A stretch of DNA of 64,000 bases from Bombyx mori (Eukaryota > Arthropoda > Insecta > Lepidoptera > Bombycidae), in the NCBI RefSeq assembly GCF_030269925.1, contig NC_085123.1:682001-746000 (forward strand). The letters are read 5' to 3'. Every line of letters starts with the position of its first letter. The first letter of the stretch is position 1. A program made the translations under genes and the position numbers. The notes under the pieces were generated by a model that did not search any database, had not been told where the DNA came from, and was given only the letters and a program-made list of their open reading frames with translations. Positions 21,865 to 32,216 of the stretch are shown here, in pieces.

Positions 21865-22390
21865 TTGCTTTTTTTTCCTACCTAAGCTGATGGTCTGGAG
21901 AGACCATATCAGCGTAACCTTAACTAGTAGGTGAGCTCACGGGGCTCAAACCTGACGATGTTGCTAACACGAACCCTAGCAAGGGCCGTGCTTCGCAGAA
22001 TCTACCACCGGGTCGGAAACGCGATCCACTGAGAAGATCCGGCGAGAAGTGGGCTGTGTCTGTGGGTTAATTTACTCGCCAAGCCCTTCGTCGCAAGCCA
22101 GGGGTTCGACGAGAACGATGACCGGATGCCTTGCAATGTGACAAGATTAGATTGAAGTTAGACTTAAATCTAACTAAGCCGTTTAATTTGAAACAAAGCC
22201 GACATCCTCAGAGGCGAGGTCTGAGTCTTAGCTGTATGGTATCGTGGATGCTCTACCTTTATCACTGGATCACATGACTGTCTCACCGCAGGAATAGACA
22301 GAGCAGTGGACCCTACCTGTGCAAGACCACAATACTTTTATTACATGATGTTATCCCTTCACTATCGAAGTAGGTCGTGTAATTAGATAC
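21865..22390 (-). mobile_element. LINE family-B 3' end, then old Bm1
   Basis: 21865-22140 is a family-B tail (TTTTTTTTCCTACCTAAGCT, CTACCACCGGGTCGGAAACG). 22230-22390 is a decayed Bm1 body (CACCGCAGGAATAGACAGAG, ATGATGTTATCCCTTCAC). Confidence 0.7.
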
Positions 22391-22527
22391 CGACGGATTT
22401 ACTTAAAATTTGTTAATTGTTATTCGCATTGGGATGTTTGTTTTTTCAATCGCGCTCTATGCGTTCTTGTCTTATGTATGGTTGACTAATTGTTACCCGC
22501 AAATTCAATTGTTAATGTACCATGAGA

Positions 22528-22562
22528 CATTCCGATAGAGGCACCCGTCACGCGCGGACGTG
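22528..22562 (+). promoter_or_regulatory. Internal LINE promoter: Inr at the first base plus DPE
   Basis: The element starts CATTCCG, giving ACATTC across the junction, a near match to the insect initiator TCAKTY with the A as +1 (22529). GGACGT then occupies +28 to +33, a perfect match to the DPE consensus RGWYVT at its required spacing. This is the classic TATA-less promoter of jockey-type elements, and it allows the RNA to start at the element's first bases. Confidence 0.75.
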
Positions 22563-22574
22563 CTCATCGACCAC

Positions 22575-22782
22575 TCGATCGCCCGGCCTTTGTTCGCCCG
22601 GCTTTTGTTAGCCCGGCCATTGTTCGCGCGGCCTGTGTTCGTGGTACATCTGCCGACTAAGTGCTCTTCCTGGAAGTTTTTATTTGTTTTATTTCCTTTT
22701 GTTATTTCTGTGTTCGTGGTACATCTGCCGACAAACTGTCTTCCTGGAAGTGTTTAATTGTTTTGTTTCTTTTTGTTATTTC
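22575..22782 (+). repeat. 5' UTR tandem repeats of the LINE
   Basis: First come about four ~17-bp units around GCCCGGCCTTTGTTC (22578-22640). Then two ~75-bp units start with TGTGTTCGTGGTACATCTGC (22634-22708 and 22709-22782). Repeated 5' UTR units are common in LINE promoters. Confidence 0.8.
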
Positions 22783-22934
22783 CGTTTTGTTGTGATTTTT
22801 CTTTGTCCTGCAGTAATCGTGCCGCATCGCCACCTGTGTTCAATAGAACCGCTCAGGTCCGAGAAGTTGGGGCCTCGCCGCAAGGCGAGTGTTTTCTAAG
22901 ACCCAGGGTAGCCCCACCTGGGCACGTAGACATC

Positions 22935-24557
22935 ATGGACGCTGTATTTGCGGAATTTCTCCGGCTTCGCTACCCAAAGCTCACTTCCGAGTTTCAGGCC
23001 TTCAAGGCCGATCACACTGCGAGCCCTCTCGTGGACTCCACCGAGCTCGCTGCTCCTGCGTCGCCTGTACCTGCGTGCAAAGCTTCTGCATCGAGCACCG
23101 CAGCCTCCGTCGTGCCTGCCGTTCCCGCGTCCCCTATACTGGCGAGTAAAACTGCTGCGTCGTCCGCCGTGGTCACCGTTCCAGCAGCGCGATCATCCGC
23201 GGCCTCCGTCGCGCCGTCCAAAACACCTACTCGTAGGTCACCTGCGCCCGCCTCCTCGTCCTCCGACTCTGACTCGGAGATGGAGGTCGACCTCGCTCCC
23301 GCCTCATCGACGGATGGATTCACCCTGGTGCAAAAGGGTAAGAAGCGTGCCGCGGAGTCTCGAGCTCCCGCGGCCGCTAAAATTAGCAAAGCCGCGAACG
23401 CGTCGCGCCCCCGCCCTCAGACTCCCGTTGCGCCTCCAGCCCGTGCCACTCCGTCGCCGCGTCCGGTGGCACAAAATAAAGCCCAGACCCCTCCCCCGGT
23501 AATCCTTCAAGAGAAGGCAGCTTGGGAACGAGTTTCCCTGGCCCTTAAGGCCAAAAATATCAATTTTACGAATGCCCGTAACCTCGCGAACGGCATTCAA
23601 ATTAAGGTTCGAACATCCGACGACCATAGGGCCCTCTCTTCTTACCTCCGTAAGGAGCGTATAAGTTTCCACACATATACGCTCCAGGAGGAGCGCGAAC
23701 TCCGTGCCGTTATACGTGGCATCCCTAAAGAGTTGGATGCCGAGCTCGTCAAGGCCGACCTTCTCGAAAAAGGCCTACCGGTTAACTCCGTACACCGCAT
23801 GCACACAGGCCGCGGAAGGGAGCCATATAATATGGTTCTCGTCGCCCTCCAGCCTACCCCCGAGGGTAAGCAAATATTCAACATCCGAACGGTCTGTAGC
23901 CTTTCCGGAATCGCAGTCGAAACCCCACACAAGAAAGGCACACCTAGCCAGTGCCATAACTGCCAATTATACGGGCATTCTTCCCGTAACTGTCACGCGC
24001 GCCCCCGATGCGTCAAGTGCTTAGGCGATCACGCCACGGCCCTATGCACTCGCGATCAAAAAACCGCGACAGAACCGCCTAGCTGCGTCCTGTGTCGAAC
24101 ACAGGGTCACCCCGCAAATTACCGCGGATGCCCCCGAGCCCCGAAAATAAATCGCCGCGTCGCCCGCCAAAACCGCCTCCGAGCTTCCGGCCCAGACATC
24201 AAAGCCTCGGCACCCTCTGTGTCGCAGGCTAAGCCAGCGTTCGTTCCGGCGCCGGTGCCCAGTGTCTCGGCCTGGGCGAAACCGCTGCCGTACATGAACA
24301 CGGCTACAACTCCCTCCTCCGCGATTCGTCCCGCCCCCGCGACTCGTCCCTCTCCCGCGACTTGCCCTCCGACCGCGTCCGACAATCTCGCTTTAGCGAT
24401 CGACTTCTTTCAGTCGATCAACTTTGAGCGCGTTAACGCTTTGGGCGACGCCATTCGCTCTGCCTCAACTGCACAACACTTTATCGCCGTTGTGCAAGAA
24501 TACGCCGACGTATACGCGTCATTAAATACGTACGTCCTCCCCTCACTCCGCCGGTAA
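22935..24557 (+). CDS. LINE ORF1: gag-like nucleic-acid-binding protein, 540 aa
   Basis: I start it at 22935 (ATCATGG context, protein MDAVFAEFLRLRYP) because the earlier in-frame ATG at 22758 lies in the repeated 5' UTR and would add a low-complexity leader. The first third is rich in Ala, Pro and Ser with an acidic patch (SSSSDSDSEMEVDL). A PRE_C2HC-like region follows and then three zinc knuckles: C-x2-C-x4-H-x4-C (CHNCQLYGHSSRNC), C-x2-C-x3-H-x4-C (CVKCLGDHATALC) and C-x2-C-x4-H-x6-C. The product should coat LINE RNA and bring it to the target. It ends at TAA; ORF2 starts three bases later in the same frame. Confidence 0.9.
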   Translation: MDAVFAEFLRLRYPKLTSEFQAFKADHTASPLVDSTELAAPASPVPACKASASSTAASVVPAVPASPILASKTAASSAVVTVPAARSSAASVAPSKTPTRRSPAPASSSSDSDSEMEVDLAPASSTDGFTLVQKGKKRAAESRAPAAAKISKAANASRPRPQTPVAPPARATPSPRPVAQNKAQTPPPVILQEKAAWERVSLALKAKNINFTNARNLANGIQIKVRTSDDHRALSSYLRKERISFHTYTLQEERELRAVIRGIPKELDAELVKADLLEKGLPVNSVHRMHTGRGREPYNMVLVALQPTPEGKQIFNIRTVCSLSGIAVETPHKKGTPSQCHNCQLYGHSSRNCHARPRCVKCLGDHATALCTRDQKTATEPPSCVLCRTQGHPANYRGCPRAPKINRRVARQNRLRASGPDIKASAPSVSQAKPAFVPAPVPSVSAWAKPLPYMNTATTPSSAIRPAPATRPSPATCPPTASDNLALAIDFFQSINFERVNALGDAIRSASTAQHFIAVVQEYADVYASLNTYVLPSLRR

Positions 24558-24560
24558 TCA

Positions 24561-27437
24561 ATGGCGTATATAAGTAGAATAAAGCCCCTATCCGTAACGA
24601 TAGGATTTTTTAACGCTTACGGTCTCGCAAATCAGCGTGATCAGGTTTCTGACTTTTTGCGTGACCATCAAATTGATATCTTTTTAGTGCAGGAGACCCT
24701 ACTTAAGCCCGCGCGCCGTGACCCTAAAATCGCGAACTATAACATGGTCAGGAACGACAGGCTCTCTGCTCGTGGTGGTGGTACCGTCATTTACTATAGA
24801 AGAGCCCTGCATTGCGTCCCACTCGATCCTCCCGCGCTCGCTAATATCGAAGCATCAGTGTGCCGAATCTCACTGACGGGACACGCGCCGATCGTTATCG
24901 CGTCCGTTTATCTTCCACCGGATAAGATCGTTCTAAGCAGTGATATCGAGGCGCTGCTCGGCATGGGGAGCTCTGTCATTCTGGCGGGCGACCTAAATTG
25001 TAAACACATTAGGTGGAACTCACACACCACAACCCCGAATGGCAGGCGGCTTGACGCGTTAGTCGATAATCTCGCCTTCGATATCGTCGCTCCGCTAATC
25101 CCGACTCACTACCCGCTAAATATCGCGCATCGCCCGGATATACTCGACATAGCGTTATTAAAAAACGTAACTCTGCGCTTACATTCGATCGAAGTAGTTT
25201 CAGAGTTAGATTCAGACCACCGTCCCGTCGTTATGAAGCTCGGTCGCGCTCCCGATTCCGTTCCCGTCACGAGGACTGTGGTGGATTGGCACACGCTGGG
25301 CATCAGCCTGGCTGAATCTGATCCACCATCGCTACCGTTTAGCCCGGACTCTACCCCGTCTCCTCAGGATACCGCTGAAGCCATAGACATCTTAACGTCA
25401 CACATCACCTCGACATTAGATAGGTCATCGAAACAAGTTGTAGCGGAGGACTTCCTTCACCGCTTCAAATTATCCGACGATATTAGGGAACTCCTTAGAG
25501 CTAAGAACGCCTCGATACGCGCCTACGACAGGTATCCTACCGCGGAAAATCGTATTCGAATGCGTGCCCTACAACGCGACGTAAAGTCTCGCATCGCCGA
25601 AGTCCGAGATGCCAGATGGTCTGATTTCTTAGAAGGACTCGCGCCCTCCCAAAGGTCTTACTACCGCTTAGCTCGTACTCTCAAATCGGATACGGTAGTA
25701 ACTATGCCCCCCCTCGTAGGCCCCTCAGGCCGACTCACGGCGTTCGATGATGACGAAAAAGCAGAGCTGCTGGCCGATACATTGCAAACCCAGTGCACGC
25801 CCAGCACTCAATCCGTGGACCCTGTGCATGTAGAATTAGTAGACAGTGAGGTAGAACGCAGAGCCTCCTTGCCACCCTCTGATGTGTTACCACCCGTCAC
25901 CCCGATGGAAGTTAAAGACTTGATCAAAGACCTACGTCCTCGCAAGGCTCCCGGTTCCGACGGTATATCCAACCGCGTTATTAAACTTCTACCCGTCCAA
26001 CTCATCGTGATGTTGGCATCTATTTTCAATGCCGCTATGGCGAACTGTATCTTTCCCGCGGTGTGGAAAGAAGCGGACGTTATCGGCATACATAAACCCG
26101 GTAAACCAAAAAATCATCCGACGAGCTACCGCCCGATTAGCCTCCTCATGTCTCTAGGCAAACTGTATGAGCGTCTGCTCTACAAACGCCTCAGAGACTT
26201 CGTCTCATCCAAGGGCATTCTCATCGATGAACAATTCGGATTCCGTACAAATCACTCATGCGTTCAACAGGTGCACCGCCTCACGGAGCACATTCTTGTG
26301 GGGCTTAATCGACCAAAACCGTTATACACGGCAGCTCTCTTTTTCGACGTCGCAAAAGCGTTCGACAAAGTCTGGCACAACGGTTTGATTTTCAAACTAT
26401 TCAACATGGGTGTGCCGGATAGTCTCGTGCTCATCATACGGGACTTCTTGTCGAACCGCTCTTTTCGATATCGAGTCGAGGGAACCCGCTCCTCCCCACG
26501 ACCTCTCACAGCTGGAGTCCCGCAAGGCTCTGTCCTCTCACCCCTCCTATTTAGCTTATTCGTTAACGATATTCCCCGGTCGCCGCCGACCCATTTAGCT
26601 TTATTCGCCGACGACACGACTGTTTACTATTCCAGTAGAAACAAGTCCCTAATCGCGAAGAAGCTTCAGAGCGCAGCCCTAGCCCTAGGACAGTGGTTCC
26701 GAAAATGGCGCATAGACATCAACCCAGCGAAAAGTACTGCGGTGCTCTTTCAGAGGGGAAGCTCCACACGGATTTCCTCCCGTATTAGGAGGAGGAATCT
26801 CACACCCCCGATTACTCTCTTTAGTCAATCCATACCCTGGGCCAGGAAGGTCAAGTACCTGGGCGTTACCCTGGATGCATCGATGACATTCCGCCCGCAT
26901 ATAAAATCAGTCCGTGACCGTGCCGCGTTTATTCTCGGTAGACTCTACCCCATGATCTGTAAGCGGAGTAAAATGTCCCTTCGTAACAAGGTGACCCTTT
27001 ACAAAACTTGCATAAGGCCCGTCATGACTTACGCGAGTGTGGTGTTCGCTCACGCGGCCCGCACACACATAGACACCCTTCAATCTCTACAATCCCGCTT
27101 TTGCAGGTTAGCCGTCGGAGCTCCGTGGTTCGTGAGGAACGTTGACCTACACGACGACCTGGGCCTCGAATCTATACAGAAATACATGAAGTCAGCGTCG
27201 GAACGGTACTTCGATAAGGCTATGCGTCATGATAATCGCCTTATCGTAGCCGCCGCTGACTACTCCCCGAATCCTGATCATGCAGGAGCCAGTCACCGTC
27301 GACGCCCTAGACACGTCCTTACGGATCCATCAGATCCAATAACCTTCGCACTAGACGCCTTCAGCTCTAGGAGCAGGCTTAGGGACCTCGGTAACCGTAC
27401 TCGTCGAACTCGACAAAGAGTTCGCCGTGCAACCTAA
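24561..27437 (+). CDS. LINE ORF2: endonuclease-reverse transcriptase, 958 aa
   Basis: The N-terminal APE-type endonuclease shows FFNAYGLANQ (N18), LVQETLLKP (E45), LAGDLNCKHI (D144, N146) and SELDSDHRPVV (SDH 218-220). The reverse transcriptase follows: RKAPGSDGI, SYRPISLL, QFGFRTNHS, FFDVAKAFDKVWH, GVPQGSVLSPLLF and the catalytic LFADDTTVY (FADD at 682-685), then KVKYLGVTLD. All expected catalytic residues are present and no stop or frameshift interrupts the frame, so the copy looks competent for target-primed reverse transcription in cis. The last ~160 codons match the truncated copy at 17531-18303. Confidence 0.93.
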   Translation: MAYISRIKPLSVTIGFFNAYGLANQRDQVSDFLRDHQIDIFLVQETLLKPARRDPKIANYNMVRNDRLSARGGGTVIYYRRALHCVPLDPPALANIEASVCRISLTGHAPIVIASVYLPPDKIVLSSDIEALLGMGSSVILAGDLNCKHIRWNSHTTTPNGRRLDALVDNLAFDIVAPLIPTHYPLNIAHRPDILDIALLKNVTLRLHSIEVVSELDSDHRPVVMKLGRAPDSVPVTRTVVDWHTLGISLAESDPPSLPFSPDSTPSPQDTAEAIDILTSHITSTLDRSSKQVVAEDFLHRFKLSDDIRELLRAKNASIRAYDRYPTAENRIRMRALQRDVKSRIAEVRDARWSDFLEGLAPSQRSYYRLARTLKSDTVVTMPPLVGPSGRLTAFDDDEKAELLADTLQTQCTPSTQSVDPVHVELVDSEVERRASLPPSDVLPPVTPMEVKDLIKDLRPRKAPGSDGISNRVIKLLPVQLIVMLASIFNAAMANCIFPAVWKEADVIGIHKPGKPKNHPTSYRPISLLMSLGKLYERLLYKRLRDFVSSKGILIDEQFGFRTNHSCVQQVHRLTEHILVGLNRPKPLYTAALFFDVAKAFDKVWHNGLIFKLFNMGVPDSLVLIIRDFLSNRSFRYRVEGTRSSPRPLTAGVPQGSVLSPLLFSLFVNDIPRSPPTHLALFADDTTVYYSSRNKSLIAKKLQSAALALGQWFRKWRIDINPAKSTAVLFQRGSSTRISSRIRRRNLTPPITLFSQSIPWARKVKYLGVTLDASMTFRPHIKSVRDRAAFILGRLYPMICKRSKMSLRNKVTLYKTCIRPVMTYASVVFAHAARTHIDTLQSLQSRFCRLAVGAPWFVRNVDLHDDLGLESIQKYMKSASERYFDKAMRHDNRLIVAAADYSPNPDHAGASHRRRPRHVLTDPSDPITFALDAFSSRSRLRDLGNRTRRTRQRVRRAT

Positions 27438-27683
27438 CCCATGAATCAGCTCGCTGAGTTTCTCGCCGGATCTTCTCAGCGGGTCGCGATTCCGATCCGG
27501 TAGTAGATTCATTCGCGAAGCAGCTGCTCTTGAGCTGTTAGGTCTCCTTCGGAGGCGCTTGGGTAGCTGTTAGCAAATCCCACCCCTCCTGGCTGAGCCT
27601 TTGCTCGCCCACCTGTCCTGGTGAAACTGGAAAGGCCTCCGGGCCACCAGTAATCCTTCAATCATAAAAAAAAAAAAAAAAAA
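27438..27683 (+). other. LINE 3' UTR and A tail
   Basis: The UTR shares its first part (GAGTTTCTCGCCGGATCTTC, CCGATCCGG) with the family-B tails. It ends AATCCTTCAATCAT before A18. Confidence 0.85.
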
Positions 27684-27694
27684 GTACCATGAGA

Positions 27695-28174
27695 ATGAAA
27701 CGTTTTTTCGGAACAAAAGGTAGTCTATATTATTATCACTATTCTGACCTAACGCTATTATCTAAAAATATAATCCAGTGGTTTGCTTCGTTTCGGCGTA
27801 AAAAGGATAAATAAACATAAACAAACAAACTTTCACTCTTTATAATATTAAGTATGAATTTAAGTCTTTATACAGCTTAGACGAAAGCATTGTGTGAACA
27901 ACATTATTGTGACATTTATCGAATAGTGATGTACCAACAAAACAAATCATTGTTGACCTTACGTAATTGATTAGATATTAATAATTCACAGTGATGGTGT
28001 CCCGATATATTCGATCCAAAACGGTGCGTTGTTACGTAATTATTGTATAACGTATACATTATGTAACGCGATTCTATGAGTACATTGAATATTAATTAAC
28101 TATTGAAATAAGTCTGAAAACAGCGCACGTAGTATGTGATTACTGAACATTATATTCTCTATTATTATAATTCA
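27695..28174. other. Unassigned intronic DNA
   Basis: Positions 27770-27855 resemble a worn Helitron end (ACAAACAAACTTTCACTCTT, TATAATATTAAGTAT). No gene seen. Confidence 0.4.
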
Positions 28175-28464
28175 CTAGCTGGCCCGGCAGACTTCGTAGT
28201 GCCTCAATCGATAAATAAAAGACCTAAACTTTTGTATAAAATAGACTTAAAACAAACAAAAGGAATCCGTCCGACGGGAGACGCATCAAAGGAAAAACAA
28301 AATTGTTATTTTTATTTGATTCCGAGCATTTTCATATTTATCTACCTTTTAAACCTTTTCTGGACTTCCACAAATAATTCAACACCAAAATTAGCCAAAT
28401 CGGTCCAGCCGTTCTCGAGTTTTAGCGAGACTAACGAACAGCAATTCATTTATATACATATAGA
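28175..28464 (-). mobile_element. Helitron-like element, family 2, full length
   Basis: Host A|CTAG at the plus-strand left end and TAGA|T at the right, i.e. minus-strand A|TCTAT to CTAG|T. Interior as in 12374-12660. Confidence 0.8.
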
Positions 28465-28554
28465 TAATCCATATATTCACGAGTGCTCTCGGTTGGAAGC
28501 TCATTGTCATTGATTATAACATGACAGCGTATAATAGCAAATTTGCTTAATTAC

Positions 28555-29005
28555 TGATTGTTGGACATCTCTTGCTGTGCCACAGACTCGCTCATTTTCA
28601 TTTCCGCGGTCAAGTCATGCTCTCCGGCTTAAAAGAGACCCAATTGAGATTTCAACCTCAATGTGCAGGCAGCATTCTAGTTATGGTGTCCATGGACTCC
28701 TTACGGCGTATATAATACGTAGCTCCACGGCGCTAATCTAAGCATTGTATTGAATGCAGAAGTCTTGATAGATCTATGTGAATCTATACTACATATAATA
28801 TATAAATCTACAGTGGTTTTTACGGATGTTCCGTTATAACTACTGAACCATGCATCCGATTGACTTGAAACTTGGTATCCATGTAGAAAATACATGTACT
28901 TAATGGATAGGCTAATATTTATATGAGTGTTGGACTCCCTAATATTAATGACAATAAATAATAATGTTAATTTTAAATGCCCAGCGAAGCGGGCGAGTTT
29001 TAAGT
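28555..29005 (+). mobile_element. Bm1 relic (28555-28720), then a Helitron-like element (28783-29005)
   Basis: The first part keeps only scattered Bm1 words (TGGTGTCCATGGACTCC). The second starts A|TCTATACT and has the phrase ATGCATCCGATTGACTTG; its right end near GCGAAGCGGGCGAGTTTTAA lacks a clean CTAG. Confidence 0.45.
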
Positions 29006-29065
29006 AGATAACAAAGTAGAGTACATTTCTCGCATTTTAATAATTGACCCACAGCTGGCTGACAT

Positions 29066-29490
29066 AAGGTCTTTTTTATCCTACCTAAGCTGGTGTTTCA
29101 AGGGCTATGCCAGCGTAACCGGGCGAGTAGGTGAGCTCACGGGGCTCTAGCCTGAGGACGATGCTAACACTAGCCCTGGCAAGAGTAGTACTTCGCTTCT
29201 ACTGGCGGTAGGACCTCTTATGAGTCCGCACGGATAGGTACCACCAACCTGCCTATTTCTGCCGTAAAGCAGTAATGCGTTTCGGTTTGAAGGGTGGGGC
29301 AGCCGTTGTAACTATACTGAGACCTTAGAATTTATAATTCAAGGTGGGTGGTCCATTTACGTTGTAGATGTCTATGGACTCCAGTAACCACTTACCAACC
29401 AGGTGGGCTGTGAACTCATTCAACCATCTAAGCAATAAAAAATAATTAAAAAATCTACCACCGGATCGGAAACGCATCCCAAAGAGAAGA
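29066..29490 (-). mobile_element. LINE family-B tail, split by a Bm1
   Basis: Family-B sequence runs 29066-29203 (TTTTATCCTACCTAAGCT to AGTACTTCGCTTCT). It resumes at about 29452 (TCTACCACCGGATCGGAAAC) after the Bm1 at 29204-29440. Confidence 0.75.
29204..29440 (+). mobile_element. Bm1 SINE, 3' part, nested
   Basis: TGGCGGTAGGACCTCTTATG to CTAAGCAATAAAAAAT, inserted in a family-B LINE tail. Confidence 0.9.
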
Positions 29491-30689
29491 AACACGAGGT
29501 AGACAAACCCCAAATATATAGAACATGATCTGATAAGAAGAAGATGAAAAAGTTGCTTAAATACAAGAAAGAAGTATGCGGCGTATGCGGGAGCATCCCA
29601 ACACTTATGTACCCTGTCAAAGATATAATCTTCTTTCTTTTGTGCCATAGTAGGATAATAATGCTGTGAAACAACTCTAATTTTACGCATGTTAAAGACT
29701 AGACCATTATTGGATTTCATCGTGGGAACTACTTGAATAGAAAAATGATTGCTCGTAACCTAACTATGTTTATCTTTCTTACTTAATTCACAGTTCTACT
29801 TAAAAGGTATTTCTTGAGATATAACCGAAATAGCTGAATGATTTTGAATACATATTATTATTTTTAAAGGTACTCTTTAAAATCGATTTGTATTTAATCT
29901 AGCAGGAAGTAAAATAAAAATAATTTCTTTTGGAGTTGTTGCAATTGTAAATTTTTTAAGTAGCTGATTTTCGTTATGTTTTTACACAAGATAAATTAAT
30001 AGCGTACTATCATCTCGGTCGCCCTCAGCTTCTATAACAATAAAACTAAACCACATTCATCTTTTGTATTTTCTGGGTTATTTATTTTATTTCATATTAA
30101 ACGCGCGGAAAGACATAAGCGAAGATAGCTACTAACTATAATAGGAGTGTTTATTATCTTGTGTTTTCTTCGGTATTAGTATTTGTGAGTTGTAGACGTA
30201 ATTAATATTACTTTTACGGTTCAATCTTGCGTTTTTTTTATTGTCGTCCATGTGTGTTGTCCGTGACCAGGGAAACTGTACAATCGTCCGAAATACCATA
30301 ACAAAATGATAATAAAGAAAACACTAGATTAAAACACAAAAGTAATTTTTATTCAGTTATTATCTTATACTTCAGACGAAAACGATTGTTTATCAAGTTT
30401 AGGGACAAAACGTATTTAATCAACAGACATAGTAAATTGCCTGAATGTCAAAGAATATTCTACCATCGCATCAGTTTCGAAAGAGCGACACTCATAGGTT
30501 TTACAATAACAACAGGTCAAATAAAATATTCTTGAGAAGAAGCACTTTTTAATATTGATACGTAATTAATATTTAACTTTTCCTTACGAATCAGTTTAAT
30601 CACTAAAGCTAGCGAGGCTTGTGACTTGTCGGAGATGCTTCAATAATCTAATGCAAGCATTTTCAAAACAGTTTTCATTTGTAACTCAC
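29491..30689. other. Unassigned intronic DNA
   Basis: AT-rich; no gene or repeat recognised. The frames near 29325-29720 run across repeat sequence. Confidence 0.4.
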
Positions 30690-31078
30690 CCGCTCTTAGC
30701 GACATGCAATCCATAGCAATCGTTGATGCCGGCTAGTACTCCCACAACTCCTGAGACGACTGCCACGCATCCCGCCCACAGTCCGGCTCCTACCCTGGAC
30801 AGGGCGGCGCCCTTCACTACGGCGAAGGCTCCAGCACCAACTAGCAAAGCACCTAGCACGACCTGCCCCAATCCCAGAAACACAACTAGCTTCCTGCCAC
30901 TATGCACACCACTGCCCGCTTCCACGCTCTTCGAAGACACACTTTCTTTTACTGATTTTTTGGGTTTCTTTATTTCGTCTTGAGGCGATTTGCATATTAA
31001 AAGTTCCGTTGAGTCGAGGCTGGAGACGGTCGCCGTGGGCCTCGCGCTGTAGTCGTCCGTGGTCTCGTTGTCGGGCAT
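30690..31078 (-). CDS. Four-TM membrane protein gene, first coding exon (TM1 and TM2)
   Basis: The first in-frame ATG at 31078 gives MPDNETTDDYSARPTATVSS; upstream the frame is open back to a stop with no ATG. The exon encodes 129 residues plus two bases and ends at a strong donor (AAGAGCGG|GTGAGT). Residues 1-60 are polar with a Lys/Ser stretch (cytoplasmic N-terminus). About 63-88 (KLVVFLGLGQVVLGALLVG) and 95-118 (LWAGCVAVVSGVVGVLAG) are Gly-rich TM1 and TM2 with a short loop. The arrangement resembles TMEM196/sarcospan-type tetraspan proteins; I do not assign an orthologue. The next exon found is 16 kb away and its phase does not match as written. Confidence 0.8.
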
Positions 31079-31266
31079 CGCGTCATTGAGACAACCGGCT
31101 CGGGGCGCGGTCCAACACACACTGGCGAAGTGGGGACCGACCACTGCTCTTCTGAGGCTCGCCACTCGTGCTGCTACTGACGTACTCTAGCGAGCTTGGA
31201 TACACTCCGTGCACTCCGATTCGGTTAAACAACTGTTTGGCGATGACAATTTCTCTATTGCTTTTG
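31079..31266 (-). other. 5' UTR or promoter-proximal region of the four-TM gene
   Basis: GC-rich sequence up to about 31200 upstream of the ATG. A TACGTCAG|TAGC acceptor-like site suggests that an upstream non-coding exon is possible. Confidence 0.35.
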
Positions 31267-31508
31267 TAGAATTACTGGTGGTAGGACCTCTTGTGAGTCC
31301 GCGCGGGTGGGTACCACCACCCTGCCTGTTTCTGCCGTGAAGCAGTAATGCGTTTCGGTTTGAAGGGTGGGGCAGCCGTTGTAACTATACTGAGATCTTA
31401 CTTATATCTCAAGGTGGGTGGCGCATTTACGTTGTAGATGTCTATGGGCTCCAGTAACCACTTAACACCAGGTGGGCTGTGAGCTCGTCCACAAAGCTAA
31501 GCAACAAA
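31267..31508 (+). mobile_element. Bm1 SINE, 3' part
   Basis: ACTGGTGGTAGGACCTCTTG to AGCTAAGCAACAAAAAA. Confidence 0.92.
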
Positions 31509-31514
31509 AAAAAA

Positions 31515-31830
31515 AAGATAGACGAGCATAAGGCCCGTCCTGTTAGCAATGAAAGGGCCACAGCTAAATCGTTGCCTTCTACTTAGGACTATCCGCAAAC
31601 CTCGGTTGTAGAAAGTAATGTCATAGCGCACGGGAAATACCGTGAAGGGTTGGACACATTCCGGAGCCGGATGTCCATGGCAGAAAATATCTCTGGAAAC
31701 GTACTGTGTATGAACGTAGCAGTCCCACATAGTATGGAAGTACTCTGCTACCAGATACCAGAAGGTGCGGTATGATACAGAGTTGAAGGCATCATCTCTA
31801 ACAGTTCTTGAGAGCACCATTTATTGATCA
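31515..31830 (-). mobile_element. CR1-like LINE 3' end, decayed
   Basis: Block order matches the 33703 element (AGACGAGCATAAGGCCCG, GAAAGTAATGTCATAGCG, TTGGACACATTCCGGAGC) but with many changes. Confidence 0.7.
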
Positions 31831-32216
31831 TCTGTTAAAATAACGCTTATTAATAAAATTCACAAGGTCTAGACTGGCTACGGAAGAGGTCAGTTTTTTT
31901 TTTTGTAGTTAGAAAGGTACATGAACTTTAGTTGTGCTTCTGATCTTTAACAAAGCATAGTCATTATGTGCTGGTGATAGAGGGAGCTGCGAATTACCAT
32001 TGGTAGATAGCACTAATTTACCTGTTTCTGTGCTGATGCAGTTTACCTATAGACACAGCCCACTGAGTTTCCCATCCGGTGGTAAATTCTGCGAAGCACT
32101 GCTCTTCCTAGGGCCAGTGTTGCTACACTCCCGGTTTGAGCCCCGTGAGCTCACCTACACGTCAAGGAGAAGCTGAAATAGCCTCTCAAGCCTATCAGCA
32201 TAGGTAGGAAAGAAAA
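31831..32216 (+). mobile_element. LINE family-B 3' end (32043-32216); left part unassigned
   Basis: From 32043: ATAGACACAGCCCACTGAG, GGTTTGAGCCCCGTGAGC, CATAGGTAGGAAAGAAAA. 31831-32042 has no recognised feature. Confidence 0.7.

Larger units (their letters stand above)
22528..27683 (+). mobile_element. Full-length jockey-clade LINE (family A)
   Basis: A 5156-bp element flanked by the perfect 11-bp duplication GTACCATGAGA (22517-22527 and 27684-27694). In order: a 5' UTR with tandem repeats, ORF1 (zinc-knuckle gag-like), ORF2 (APE-type endonuclease plus reverse transcriptase), a ~225-nt 3' UTR and an 18-nt A tail. Both ORFs are open. It lies in intron 1 of the four-TM gene, antisense to it. 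The short A tail and perfect duplication fit a recent insertion. Jockey clade is inferred from the ORF1 zinc knuckles, ORF2 motifs and the start-site promoter. Confidence 0.93.

Noticed and set aside
22948..23502. Long alternative frames over the LINE ORF1 on both strands
   Set aside because: High GC and Ala/Pro/Ser codons leave shadow frames open; they lack motifs.
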